From NCBI GenBank assembly GCA_944474755.1, contig OX104112.1:84891756-84955755 (forward strand): a stretch of 64,000 bases of DNA, in the 5' to 3' direction. This DNA comes from Limnoperna fortunei. Taxonomy: Eukaryota > Mollusca > Bivalvia > Mytilida > Modiolidae. The translations under genes were made by a program, and so were the position numbers. The notes under the pieces are model-generated. The model saw only the letters and a program-made list of their open reading frames with translations, made no database searches and was not told where the DNA came from. Below are positions 24,001-35,144 of this stretch, in pieces. Within the stretch, counting starts at the first letter, position 1; each line of letters opens with the position of its first letter.

Positions 24001-26840
24001 GGGTGGGTTTTCTCAAACTCCAGCCGCACGTATAGTAACAGCCCGACGAGAATTGGTTACAGACGGACAACTATTATGAGACAGCCAAATTTTGTGGCAG
24101 GGAACTAGTTAGCCATTTACGAGTTAGAATTTTGAAAATAAGAGTTATTGATGAGCCTCGTCATATGTTTCTTGATTAATGGTGCATTTTAAGGTGATTA
24201 CTTGATTACAAGGGTCATTTTTAGTGATTACTTGATTTTACCTCCTTCTTGATTACTCTATTACCACTTTTTGAAGATTTGTTAAATGACGTAATATTCA
24301 GAAAATGATTAATGATAAGCAAAGCAAAAACTGAATGATAACTTTATTCCCAGATACCCCCTGGTTAGCTTAAAAAAGAATGGACATTACTTTTGAAGAG
24401 TATTATAACAGTCAAACGCAATAAGTGAACAAAAATATCACATGGTCACCAAATACAATTGATATCGGACAAAAAGCAAAGCAATCGTGCAAAAAGCTAA
24501 TCGGATACAAAATTTCGGACAAAAGGCAAAAAATCGGACAAAAAGCAAAAATATCGGACAAAAAGCTAATCGGATAAAAGGTTGGCGGACAAAAAGCAAA
24601 AGTTCGGACAAAAAGCAAAATTATCGGACAAAAAGCGACGTCGGACAAAAAGAAAATATCGGACATAAAGCATCGTATCATATAAGCAAAAGGATTACTT
24701 TCCTGGAGCACCTTCTGGTGTTTATAGGAGTGTTTTCATAAGTTGTTTTTGGTCTTATTAGTCTCCCTCGTCTCTAATCAATGTAATTACCTTTTATTTG
24801 CCTTACGACGATATTTTTATATATGCAAAGACTAAAGTGAAACTCAATAAATATACAATAAACAAAAACTATAATAGGTTCATTAAGACTGGATTTACTG
24901 TACATCTCTTTAAATAGTAAAGGATTTTTTTCAAAGCTTTTCGTGTTTATCGAAACATGCATATACTAAAAAACCTCAAAATCAGTTCTCATATGAAACT
25001 TCTCCTACAAAATTCTTTGTATACCACTCCGAAATAACCGATGATTATGGTAGTAACGTGGCACACAATTTTGCTGTAGTACGAACAGTAGAATGTTTTT
25101 TTATATACAGAAATGAAAAATGCTTGCGGCGGACCAGTCTTTATCAGTACTTCTACAGTTACTGCATATGACAGTTTCAGTACAGCAATAGGATCCTTTA
25201 AGACAGCGGAGGTAGTGTTTGAAACAAAAACACAACGAAGCGTGGATAACCCCACAAGTTATCAAGTAAAAAGTTCAACTGATGAAAACAGCAGTAGCTT
25301 TAAAGATACGACTGCAAAAAATGGTCCGTATACCTTTGAGAAGTATTTAACAGTGAATACTGAATCGTCGAGAACAACCAGCAGCACGTCGTCTACTATT
25401 GCTATCGCAGAGACTAGCTTTACAGAAATCACTGCTTCGACTCCTAATACTGTGTCATCTATAAGAACAACAACAACTATTTCCAGTCAAACAATGAAGA
25501 ACAAAATTTTCCAGCAATCAACGGCAAAACTGTTAGCAAGTTTTGGACTTACAACTGAATATTTCCTACAAACACTAGCAAGTAAATCGACAACAGACAA
25601 TTTTCAGTCAACCACTGGCGTGTTTAACATAGACGGACCTAACGCAAACAGTTTACCTTGTCCATGCATTACCATCAATGTCAATACAAATGCAGACTTA
25701 ACTGACGATAAACTACAAATAAAACTAGCTTCCCTGGTCCAAGATATGAAAATAGATAAACGAATGACGTCAATAGGTCTGTATAAATTACAAATATTTA
25801 CATTTTTGCAATTATAAAACGTTTTGTCATTGACTTTTATTCTTTCATAGACAATTCATTTGTGTTGACAATCTTTAAAAGTAAATAAGTTTCTAAGAAA
25901 ATATGTGTTTTGAAACAATTTACTTTCAAACACAAATACCCTTTAGTGTGCAGTAAATCAACTGTTACTGACATGGTTATTTATGCTTTTATGTTGTATT
26001 TCCTTTTCAAAGTTTAATTCAATCATCGCATATCATGTTTGCGTACATGTTAATTTGTGGAATATGTTGTCGTAATTAAAATATTGACAATATTACGTAT
26101 TACTTACTTACTTTATATTGAAAGATAACATATTCAGAAAGCGATTGGTTTATACAATATATATTGTCTGATTACATTCGCGTTATAAAAAATAGTTCAA
26201 TAACCGTCCTAAACCGAAATGCATAGTACATGTGTACTATTAATTGACAATACGTATTAATCTGATACTTATAATTAAATTTTATACAGATGTCTAAATA
26301 TTGCAAACCCATACTATACTTTGGAGCAACTGACTTTTGTGTCATCAAAAATACATTGAAAATAACAAATATTTATTCTAGTCTTCATATTAAACTAGCA
26401 CCGTTAGAAAAGGTTTTTAGTACGTTTATATATTTGCTTACCATCAGCCGAATTTGTATGTAGTTTTGTATCGTATAATTACTTATAAAAGATCGTGTAC
26501 AACTATTTGGCTATAAAGACTAAAAGAAATTAAAACCTGATTTAGAAGGCATTGCAGTGTTATTTTACCTTCTCCTAAATAGCTTTTTTAGAGTTAGTGT
26601 TTCATTGTTTAGTTTTTTAAAGCATCAGGACTGACCTACAGAGAAAACACATAAAAAAAAATAAATTTATGCACTTTTTTATTTTTAGCCAAAAGAAAGC
26701 TTATGAGCATTCGTGACGACAGACTTTCGGCGAAAACTCTTGGCTTCTCTGCAGTAATAATCTTATGCGCATTGATAGGAACAACATTACTGCTTGATAT
26801 CGATAAACTCATGAAGTTTTTGTGTAAAGTAAGAAAATGA
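12041..26840 (+). CDS. Type I membrane protein with Ser/Thr-rich ectodomain (four coding exons)
   Basis: Coding exons 12041-12244, 15018-15180, 25111-25776 and 26689-26840 have compatible phases (0, 1, 1) and give about 394 residues. An acceptor (CAG at 12032-12034) sits just before the ATG, so a non-coding 5' exon is likely. Residues 1-22 form a hydrophobic leader; C-x-C follows near residue 43. Exon 2 encodes IPESDMIVKCQT and a second Cys near its end. Exon 3 is Ser/Thr-rich, mucin-like, ending in PCPC and KIDKRMTS. Exon 4 gives RDDRLSAKTLGF and one membrane span (about residues 363-382), then a short basic tail. The order C-x-C, conserved D/K/T/S stretch, DDR-S-A-x-x-x-G and membrane span resembles an expanded group of uncharacterised molluscan proteins that I recall but cannot check. 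The first donor (at 12245) is the least certain; an extra small exon between exons 1 and 2 is possible. Function is unknown. Confidence 0.66.
12245..15017. other. Intron 1 of the membrane-protein gene
   Basis: No coding exon is seen. An inverted pair at about 13005-13022 and 13074-13092 (TTATCATTGTTTTAC / GTAAAATAATGATAA) brackets a short GC-richer segment and could be a small MITE core. Confidence 0.4.
15699..15854 (+). repeat. Left arm of a long inverted pair made of GTCCGA-type motifs
   Basis: About eight copies of a motif near CTTTTTGTCCGA recur every 17-20 bases. The arm begins ATAAGTGATACGATGCTTTA. The same order of motif variants reappears, inverted, at 24462-24687. The pair brackets about 8.6 kb of the large intron. 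Confidence 0.8.
15855..17984. other. Large intron, repeat-poor part
   Basis: No exon is supported. A 46-bp tandem duplication lies at about 16730-16821 (CTTTATACTGA...AATGTCACTAATTATATT, two units). Confidence 0.45.
17985..18214. repeat. Two AACCCGTTTTGCAA hairpins
   Basis: At 17985-18021, TTGCAAAACGGG pairs exactly with CCCGTTTTGCAA across a 13-base loop. A second, less perfect hairpin of the same sequence lies at 18175-18212. Both are the motif that recurs in the satellite at 21600-22370. Confidence 0.7.
19335..19460 (+). repeat. Interspersed repeat, family R2
   Basis: A locally GC-rich segment (CAAACACATCACCTACC...GACCAGGCTTTCCGT) is related to 32826-32945 in the same orientation. No coding capacity; unknown class. 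Confidence 0.55.
19962..21550 (+). mobile_element. Non-autonomous element with 165-bp internal tandem array
   Basis: The 5' end is a hairpin (AGCTCACCTGGACCGAAGG then its inverse ...CCATGTGAGCT), followed by CGTCC/GTCGT simple repeats. The 3' end is CAGGTGAGC, then GGCTCCATGGAGCC and TCTAGTTT. Between them, eight tandem units are phased on GGAGTTATTGCCCTT, at about 20226, 20391, 20555, 20720, 20892, 21057, 21221 and 21385 (period 164-172). The ends AGCTCACCTG / CAGGTGAGC are inverted. I recognise this as a repeat type common in molluscs, but not its class. It has no transposase frame. Confidence 0.7.
21600..22370. repeat. Satellite of about 180-215-bp units, each with a built-in hairpin
   Basis: Four units start near 21600, 21781, 21984 and 22198 at ATAATAGTA(C/T)ATCGTT. 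Each contains GATAGATAATCCACAA and ends with a 37-base hairpin such as TTGCAAAACGGGTT, loop GACTACTCC, AACCCGTTTGGCAA (near 21697, 21900, 22113 and 22309). A fifth partial unit lies at 23217-23330, cut off by an inserted element. Confidence 0.75.
22366..23216 (-). mobile_element. Inverted relative of the CAGGTGAGC element, splitting the satellite
   Basis: On the minus strand this ends with GGGTGAGCGATACAGGCTCT and AAGAGCCTCTAGTTT, the same terminal design as the element at 19962-21550. Its body has imperfect tandem segments (AGCCAATCAGAACCCATTAGTGGCC at about 22556, 22851 and 22962). The other end is not clear. It separates the last satellite unit from the rest. Confidence 0.55.
23756..24031. 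mobile_element. MITE-like element with 13-bp terminal inverted repeats
   Basis: ACGTGCGGCTGGA at 23756-23768 is the exact inverse of TCCAGCCGCACGT at 24019-24031. The 250 bases between are AT-rich and non-coding. No clear target duplication is seen. Confidence 0.45.
24462..24687 (-). repeat. Right arm of the long GTCCGA inverted pair
   Basis: On the minus strand it carries about ten CTTTTTGTCCGA-type motifs and ends ATGATACGATGCTTTATG, matching the left arm at 15699-15854 motif by motif, with two or three more units on the inner side. Confidence 0.8.
25777..26688. other. Intron 3 of the membrane-protein gene
   Basis: AT-rich sequence; no exon or recognisable repeat. Confidence 0.4.
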
Positions 26841-29280
26841 ATAGAAGGACGTAATTTTATAATTTAACTGAAGGCTAATATGCATATGATTAGCCATAAC
26901 ATGTAAGCTGAGAGCTATATAAATTTAACTGTGTATTACTGGTTTCTTGGACTTTGAATTGTGGATTTTCTTCTTGACAGTTTCCTTAGTGTTCGGTATC
27001 ATTACAAAATTAGAACATTTAATTCGTAGAAACCATTAAATAATTATGTAATTTAAAAAATCAAGCTGATAAGAGATCCATATTTTTAACATTGTCTGTT
27101 TATAGTATTATTGACATCTATAATTAATTTACGCTTATCTGTTTGCTCGCCTTACCTCAGGCAAACAATAAACATTTACTATCTTACATGTTTTAATGTT
27201 TTTTGCGAGCAATGATTGATCTATTGTCTTTCATCAAATATTACATTCGATTGAATGCCTGTCTCCTATAAGAAATGGCAAGTAGGAAAAAATCACATAT
27301 AGGCTTTCTATCTACGTATCTGTTTTCTCTAAATGTTTCGTAGATCGACTAAAATGATGTTTTCTTAAGAAATCCTGCTCTCCTAACAAGAAATACATTT
27401 AAAAAATCATAAAAATGATTAACATATTAGTTTTGTTGTGATCGTGTTAAAAACAGGTATCGTATTTGTGTGTGCAGATTGTGCAAATCTTCTTGATTAA
27501 GTTGTGTCTGATTCGACGAGGCAAGGCATATTTTTTCAATGTTTCTTCCTACCATAGAACGTAAAAAGGCATCACAAAATTGTCCTATTTCAGATTTCAC
27601 TTTACAGATGTTCTATAATTAGGCAATGTAGGTGTGGGTGACAAATTGCATTTTATTTATTCTAATTGGCTTGCTTTTGTAGACTCGATTGACAGCTTAA
27701 AGTCTACAAGATAAGTTCAGTCCTGCGATACCTACTCGGATGTCATTTAAGTAAGGGGGTTGCTGGTTCCTAGATTAATTCTATCGACGCAATCATTAAA
27801 TGGTTAATGTCACGTGTATACGTTGCATAGATGCTGACACATATTCAAACCGGTCTACTATTTCAAACGTAATCGTTTAATCATTAGTAACACGACAGGT
27901 GGTGCACCTTTTTTAACACCTGTTGCTATATTTATGTTGTGAAAAATAGTTATATTTATTTTTCATCTTCGAGCTCAGCAAAAATAATAAATCATTAAAA
28001 GTTGCTTAATTAACTAGACAACAAAACTGCTTGCTTTGCAATTTTTCGAAAATATGACAACACCGTAAAACCAATTGCCAACGCATGTCCAGCTCTTGGG
28101 GCATATCTGCATTATAACACATACAGCTTTATTAACATAGTAGTCAATTTGTACTCGTGTGGAACGATGCCATTTTCGTAAACTATACGTGTCTTACAGT
28201 CATCTGATTAAGATGTTTTGTCCAATATATATGATGACAAAGTTACTTTAATACATTAGAGTCAGTGAACATCGTATATAATCGGATCTTTAGTAAGTAG
28301 ACTTTTTTCACTGATTGATGTTTATATTCCAGTGAAACATATTTGAAAAATATAAAATTAATATGCATGCTGAATGACATCTGCGGTGTCACTTCTGTTG
28401 CACACTTCAAGAAAAGATTAACATGTTAAACATATATATATTACACGTAAGTAAAATGGGGTTTTCGCGATCGATACGATACCCATAAAAACAAGGGAGT
28501 TTCTTGAATTAAGAAAATAACATTTGGATAAGATGAAAATTTCCTTGTTTTGTCACTTTTTAAATTAAGATTTATAACAGATACTTGTCTACCTATACAT
28601 CTTTTTTTATAAATTTATAATAACATATGAAGACTGAAGAAATTGAAGTCGAAAAGTAAATAATACAGATGTGTTCGACGTTTAACTGTTAGGTATCTGT
28701 TCCTTGTTCTTCTTTACTGCTGTGAAAGTATATAGCTAGAATATTGCTAGATTTATTTCCGGGAATAATAAATGGATTAACGTCTTCAGACCACGAGAAA
28801 AACCAACATAAAATAAAAATGAAGCGAAAACTACAACCAAAACACCGGCAACCAATGCGTAACAAAATAAAATTAAAGCATTTCGTCAAGCCAATTTTCA
28901 ATAAGCACCTTATTCTTTTGTTTTGAAATTATAAAGGTAGATTAAGGCTGAGTTGATCAAAATATCAATAACATTGTCTTATGTAAGTGATAATATTATT
29001 ATTGTTGTATTGAATAAACAATGTTATGTGCCAATACTAATTTCTTACATCTGCACGGCCGTTCTTATATTCAACATTTGATTCGTGTTCAGTTGTTATT
29101 CTTATCGTATCAATACAATTTAAAAACACATTATATAGTATTTATTACCATGTAATATTTAGTAGTAGTAAGTTGATAATACATTAATTTATGTACTTTT
29201 TCAATTTGTTCTAAATATTTGGTTTCTTTTAATTTTAGTAATGACTGTTTCTCTGTTCGAGCGTTTAATCTGTTTGTGTC
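26841..29280. other. 3' flank and intergenic; no gene seen
   Basis: It lies between convergent genes. An AATAAA at about 27166 could be the poly(A) signal of the membrane-protein gene. Open frames near 28689-28926 on both strands have no leader or splice support. Confidence 0.4.
29141..29146 (-). terminator. Putative poly(A) signal of the EF-hand gene
   Basis: AATAAA on the minus strand, about 135 bases past the EF-hand stop codon. The spacing is plausible, but AATAAA is frequent in sequence this AT-rich. Confidence 0.4.
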
Positions 29281-31865
29281 TCAGTATTTAGTTCTGTTTT
29301 TCGTAAGTTTATCTGTTACCCTGCTCAGTGCTAAAACAGCCTCTGAAAAAGAAAAAGTAATGTAGCACCATTTTTCTGGTATGTGTAAGTAATATCACAT
29401 GGCATTTTCCATGTCAATACAAGTTTAAAAATAAAGCCGATCTTAGATTGGGGTACTTAAAACTTTCTAGAAAGATATTATATTAAGCGACGAGAGGAAT
29501 ACTGACGGTCTGTTGAAAAACATTCCCTCCAAACATGACGAATACGTTATCAATCCGAAAATCTAAGATTTGACAGATTTTATCGTCAGTTTTCAAACAA
29601 TTTTTATATCAGCCAATTCTTATATCCTAAAATATATGTTAGGTAACAAACCTACCTTGTTCATCTAGCTTTTGGTCATTATTTACATCTCCTATTTTTA
29701 TCAGTGTAATTGACATATTTTGAGCTTGGTCAATTGGCCAGTTTATATCGTGTCTGTAAAAGTTATAAATCTCGTTCTTTGTCAAAACACCGTCTTTGTT
29801 CACATCACCACGTTTAAATAAATATTCAGCTAGTACACAATCACCAAAATTGTCATTACATTTAGCAGCTGGTTTCTGTAAAAAATTAAACTCAAAAACA
29901 AATACTAAAGATCAGCTGTTATTAAAGACGCTATTGACAACAGTAAAAATGTAAAAAAGTTTACTGTGTCGTCCTCATATTGTTAATCGGAACCGTAAAC
30001 CTTCGTCAATAAAGCATGAAAATAAAGAAGAAAGTTAAAATTCCTATAACCGGTTGTGTCCCACTAAATACAATTTCTAGATGGCTGTTCCAATCAGGTT
30101 GTTTATGTCGACTTTAGGTCATTTATAATTATAGGGTTTTGAAAGTTTCTGGTAGTTGAGTACTACTTTACAAGTTTATTATAAGCAAGTCATAACTACA
30201 TTGTATCCGTTTTTTTCAGCTTTGCATACATAGGGTATGTATTATACTGGCGATGTACAAATGTTCCATTTAAACAATAATAGTTACAAGTAGAAAAAAT
30301 GTGAAAAATGCTTAATAATTTACCGCTTTACGAAAAGAATAGCAAAGTCGATGTTTTTCTTTTGGAAATCTCCAAATATATTTCTTATTAAAACGAAAAC
30401 TATTAAGGTGCACAATGGAATTATGTGAACTCAACTGTTTGAAAGTTTAAATAAATTCAATTTATTGATGTAGGAGAAAAAAAGCAAGGGAAACCGCCCG
30501 AACAAGAACCGAAAGCCATGGGACAAGTAAACTTAACTTAATAAAAAGCATCAGTGCTCTCAGGTGCCCCGGACGAGTAAGCTGTGCCTACCTCTAATTA
30601 GACACTCGTCAAGTTACTCATTGTCATGTTCTAGGAAAAAGTCAAATCCCGGAATAGGAAAGACTACCTATAATTCAATGAAAATGTCCAACGTATTGAG
30701 AGATTGATATCCCATAACGATCAATTAAGTCATGGTGACGACCATAGAACTTCTGGAGAGATAACATCAACCTAGGTAGAACTAACCTTTGTTTGAGTAG
30801 ATTTTTAGTCTACAGCAGTGATCGGTCAAGAAAATCTGAATTCTGATCACAGGATCTCGAATAACGTGTAAGTTTTTAAATGTACACACCATACGCTGGA
30901 GGGGTCTCGGTGGCCGAGTGGTTAAGGTAGTTACTTCTTCTATTGATCACGTGGTCTGTCAACACTGAGGTTGTGGGTTTGAGTCTCATTGCGGCAGGAT
31001 TTACTCGACTCCAATCTTAATTGACAAGGATTGCCAGTTTTCCTACCGCAGGTTTGGGGTTTTATCTGGGTACTCCGGCTACATCCCCAAATAAAAACTG
31101 GACGCCATGATTAGCTGAAAAATTGCTGTAAGTGGCTTCATACACCAAACAACCAACCAACCATACGCTGGAGCTGCTGGAATGTTGCTGTCGATGATTT
31201 TCAAGCTCGCTAGGGTTAATTGAATGCAAATAGTAACCAAATTATAAATGAATGGGGAATTGTGGCAAGAGCAGTCAGGAGATTTGGTTTTGAAGTCATT
31301 GATCAAGGTATGGGGAGACGTTGGGTGCGGATAAGAGAGGCATACAAAAGTGTAACCGTTGAGCAATTTCAAAAATGGCAAAGTCTATCTCTTGTTAAAG
31401 GAATGTTTGATCAAAATGTTCAAAATCAAGTGAAAATTGTCACTATGTCGGAAACATTCTCTAAAAGTTTAATCAAATAAAATGCAGTGGTGTAGAAAGA
31501 GTTGCCGATAAGAGATTGGTACATTAAGTTTAACAGCTGGACATCCTTATTACTACAAACCAACTATTTTTCAAGCGAATGGTTTAAATATTAGGATGCT
31601 TTCATAACTTTGCATTCGGAAAATGTAGCAGTTAGTTATAAAAGTATAAGAAGTGCATAGTATTTCTAATGATATTTAAGTCAAAGATGTCACCAGAAAA
31701 AAACTTGTTTGAAACCTCACACTATTGAATCATTTTTTTTAAAGTTAAAAATAAATTCAACAAAAGTGTTATTATCATACATACCATTGTTTGCTTTTTT
31801 TCTTTCCCTTTAGTGTAAGGAAACAAGGCAGCTGTACATAGGACTAAAGCGCAAAATGTATTCAT
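29281..31865 (-). CDS. Secreted EF-hand calcium-binding protein (three exons)
   Basis: Coding exons 31865-31785, 29875-29656 and 29342-29281 join in phases 0 and 1 to give 120 residues. Exon 1 is a signal peptide (MNTFCALVLCTAALFPYT) and a lysine-rich linker. Exon 2 has KCNDNFGDC, the first EF loop DVNKDGVLTKNE and most of the second. The exon 2/3 junction completes the second loop as DVNNDQKLDEQE, putting Glu at position 12 where calcium coordination needs it; this supports the splice strongly. Both loops have D-x-N-x-D at positions 1, 3 and 5. The C terminus is short and basic. Predicted role: an extracellular calcium binder, compatible with shell or other calcified-matrix biology, though that role is inference. 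It is convergent with the membrane-protein gene. Confidence 0.8.
30480..30810. repeat. Interspersed repeat, family R1
   Basis: It is the same element type as 7840-8290, with matching order of CTAATTAGACACTCGTC, TTACTCATTGTCATG, AAAAAGTCAAATCCC, GACTACCTAT and CCCATAACGA. It sits in the first intron of the EF-hand gene. Confidence 0.6.
30902..31159 (+). mobile_element. Full-length tRNA-headed SINE with 14-bp target duplication
   Basis: The head has an A box (TGGCCGAGTGG) and a B-box-like GGGTTTGAGTC, as in a Leu/Ser-type tRNA. The body contains ATCTTAATTGACAAGGATTG and the conserved AAAAACTGGACGCCATGAT; the tail is CAAACAACCAACC. ACCATACGCTGGAG flanks it at 30888-30901 and 31160-31173. It is the best-delimited reference copy in the window. 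Confidence 0.88.
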
Positions 31866-34800
31866 TGAAAAGATTAAAACAAATGGTTTCTGAAACAGAC
31901 ATAATAAAAAGATTATTGTATGTGAACAGATAACGCAATACAAGAAAAGTGATTTAAGTAAACACTCAAATTTAATAACATGCAAAAAAAAAAGAATGGA
32001 CTAGAATAAAATGATTGCAAAAGAGTATTATTAATGTTATTTCAATTTCCACATAAAATGTTTCTTATGTGCAGATTTTTATCAATACACAAGAAAACAT
32101 GTATAACTGTGTCACATGTTTAAAAAATACAATTGCTAGTTCGCAAAGGCTTTATCAAAACTCTATTCGTGATAACGAATTAAAAAGATAATTCGATGTA
32201 ACGAATCATGAAATTCATGGATAACGTTTTTAAGCCATCATAAATTAAAATTAAAATGAAATTTGTAAATTGTCCTTAAAACGTTAAAATGAGTTTTTGT
32301 TCTTCACATTAGGGCTTACTCAAAATAAAGAGTATACTCTGACTTTTGCCATGTAGTACATATTATTGATTTAGTATTTTGTAATGCATATGTTTTAATT
32401 AATGAAAACTTTTGTGAAGAAAAAACATTTGCGGGTTTGAAGTCTTTTGCATTGGTGACCATGTACTGTATAGAAAAAAATCTCTTGTTCATATACCCCG
32501 TTTATTTGGCAATATATTAACTACATCTGTATCTGATGTTCAACCTGTATATCGCAGCTTCTTATTCAATTTCCCCTAACAGGATTGGCTTGCCTAAGAA
32601 TAGCACTACGATGGAAATAAAAAGGCTTAATTGCAATCCCCCATGTCACACTTCTTCATTTGTTTGTTTTTTGTCATGCGCATTGATCCTTTATACATAC
32701 CATTACTGTACGACACGTACACATTTATCTATATTACAACAACAGACTGAAAAATCTTTAAAATAATAATGAAGAATGAAGCAATACGTTTTCCAATGGC
32801 AGCGGCTATAGTTAACCTCCTTGTTCGAAATCAACAAAAAGGATCTTTATAGTGCAAGGAGCCTGGCAATCTCCCAACACATCACCCATTACTGTCCGTG
32901 GCCAGGTTTTCTCGCCACGATGACTCGCTGGGCACTTTTGTGGGTTGACCAATGGGAATTATCCCATAATGATGGTATTTTATTTCTAATAGATATAATG
33001 AAAATAAGCTTCAATGAAGTACATATATTTAAAGCACGTCAATGAATTACATATTTTTAAGCGCACCAATTAAAGGAAACAAATATTATCAAAGAATACG
33101 GTCATAAATCTCAAATAAATTAAAAACTATTTGTGTTAAAAGTACCATTCAAGCCTTCAATATTCACGCAAACTTTAGCCCTTGGAATGTGAGTTCCCAT
33201 ATAACAACAGGTATCGCTTTGTTAAATTAGTCTCTAGATACAATCCTATTTCTACCTTTAATATGTGTAATTTATGCATGAAATTACACCGTGAACTAAG
33301 TATCACTTGATTATACAGGCGTTTATAAAGCGTATTTATTAAACACAAAAGTAACAAATTGAAACATACATCGTATTAATGCAACATTTAATAAAAAAAA
33401 TTATAATGATGTCTTCGCTGGATACTTGAAATGATTTTTAGGGTTTGTTGAGGGTTTCTATGTAATAATACGGTAAACCTGACTGCAGAACAAAGTGAGT
33501 TTAACAAGCGTAGACTCTTTAAAAGGCTGATTTCTACGTACTTTACCAACCCCATAAAAGTAAAACTTTTGTTCAAATTGGTCCATTCTAATCGATTCCT
33601 CTATTGATTTCCAGTATATGTTTTCGTTATGCAAATATCAACCAGTAAGCAATTAGTCGTCCGTTTTCGGTCAACACTTGTGATGATTTAAATATTAGCA
33701 AATATTGAATGTCCAATAGTTTACAGTAAACGTAGTTTTACAACTCTGGAAGTAAATCGAGCATTTTTCTCCCGCTTTGTAACGCATACAACTAAAATTC
33801 GACATTATACGTAATCCTATTTTTTATGCAATTGAAATGATAAACAGTTCTCCAGAAACGCCAGATCTCGGTGTCCAAAAACCTTTGAGAAAAGATAAAT
33901 GATATAAATAATATGATACGTTGGTTAAAATCAGCAGTATGAATGAAAATTTCTATATCTGGTGTCGATTCTTTCCTTTGAAAAAGAAAAGATTATTCTA
34001 GTAACAGACAAATTAAATTGTTTTTATTATTTGTAAAAAAATAAATTCAATTTGCACTTAACAAGGGTTCTGCTAGTCGATACCTTAATGTATAATTGGT
34101 AATATGTAGCTAATTAACAGGGGATTTTTTTGTTTTGATGATAGAATATTTATGTCGCTCAGTAGACAATTTTTGCTTCATTTATAATATGAATGTTTCA
34201 TGCACATTGTTGTTAATTTGAACAGTTTGGTTTCTTTTCGCAAATTTTTGTATAGGTTTTCTTTACCGATATTGTAATTTCCCGGGTTTTTACAATGTTA
34301 TAGTGAAATGTATACACTTTTGGATATGATATAGACATTATAAGGTCCAAGTAAAAATTATTTGGGACGCCTGACAAGCCATCAAACATTTGTTTACACT
34401 TTTAGTCGTTTAACAAAAACATTACAAATACTGAATACAGTTTCAGCTAGTTTTAATTATGTAATTCTTTTTCGGCAACAAGTAGTTTGTTTTCTACAAA
34501 AGGAGAAATATGAAATCAGAAAAATAAAATATAAAAAATAAGGAAAATTTTACTGAATACATGTATCTATACTAAATTTCAGTAAATTTATAGATGAACA
34601 TTAGAATGTTGTTTTATAGTAAATATTTAACATAGTATGACTCGCACATAAATAACTTTCTCTAAAACAATCAGTATGCTTACACTTACCTACTTTGTTA
34701 TTTGGCTTCTATACGTTGAACAGAAGAATTTTTCATTCTATAGACGACAAGCATTCAATAAATAACTGAATAAATAATCAATTAGATCCATTATAATATC

Positions 34801-35144
34801 ACAATTTAGCAAAGTGAAGTCATCTGTTTAACAATATAATATACTGGTGTTTAAGTATTTGACATTAAGCTAATTATGTCCAATTGTATGTAATTGTTTA
34901 TATGGTGCTCTACTGAAAATATTGCCATTCAAAACTTGAAAATGTATAAGAATGTTCAACTGCTCTATTCTTTTTATCCAACAGCATTTAAAAGTTTATA
35001 ACAGAACTTACAAGTACTTACCGATATCTTTTTATGATAATATGAACCAGATATAGCATTTGTATTAATGTTTCACGAGAAAATTGCTAGCTTGTTCCGC
35101 CTCTTATTGAAACTTATGTATTATTTAACTTTTGGAATTGTGAT
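31866..35144. other. Intergenic; no gene seen
   Basis: AT-rich, with one R2-type interspersed repeat at 32826-32945 (related to 19335-19460). Open frames are short and unsupported. Confidence 0.4.
32826..32945 (+). repeat. Interspersed repeat, family R2
   Basis: GATCTTTATAGTGCAAGGAG, then CCAACACATCACCCATTACT, then GTGGCCAGGTTTTC aligns with 19335-19460. Confidence 0.55.

Larger units (their letters stand above)
29876..31784. other. Intron 1 of the EF-hand gene, holding an R1 repeat and a SINE
   Basis: It contains interspersed repeats at 30480-30810 and 30902-31159. The rest is AT-rich with no supported exon; a plus-strand open frame at 31220-31480 has no leader, domain or conserved copy. 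Confidence 0.5.

Noticed and set aside
24412..24741. Lysine/glutamine-rich open frames on both strands over the GTCCGA array
   Set aside because: They are translations of a short non-coding motif array; the left arm at 15699-15854 does not keep the frames.
30902..31000. A tRNA gene suggested by A-box and B-box sequences in the SINE heads
   Set aside because: No complete cloverleaf with acceptor pairing can be drawn; the heads are followed by the SINE body and flanked by target duplications.
31220..31480. 86-codon plus-strand frame in the EF-hand intron
   Set aside because: It begins at the edge of a SINE target duplication and shows no recognisable feature.
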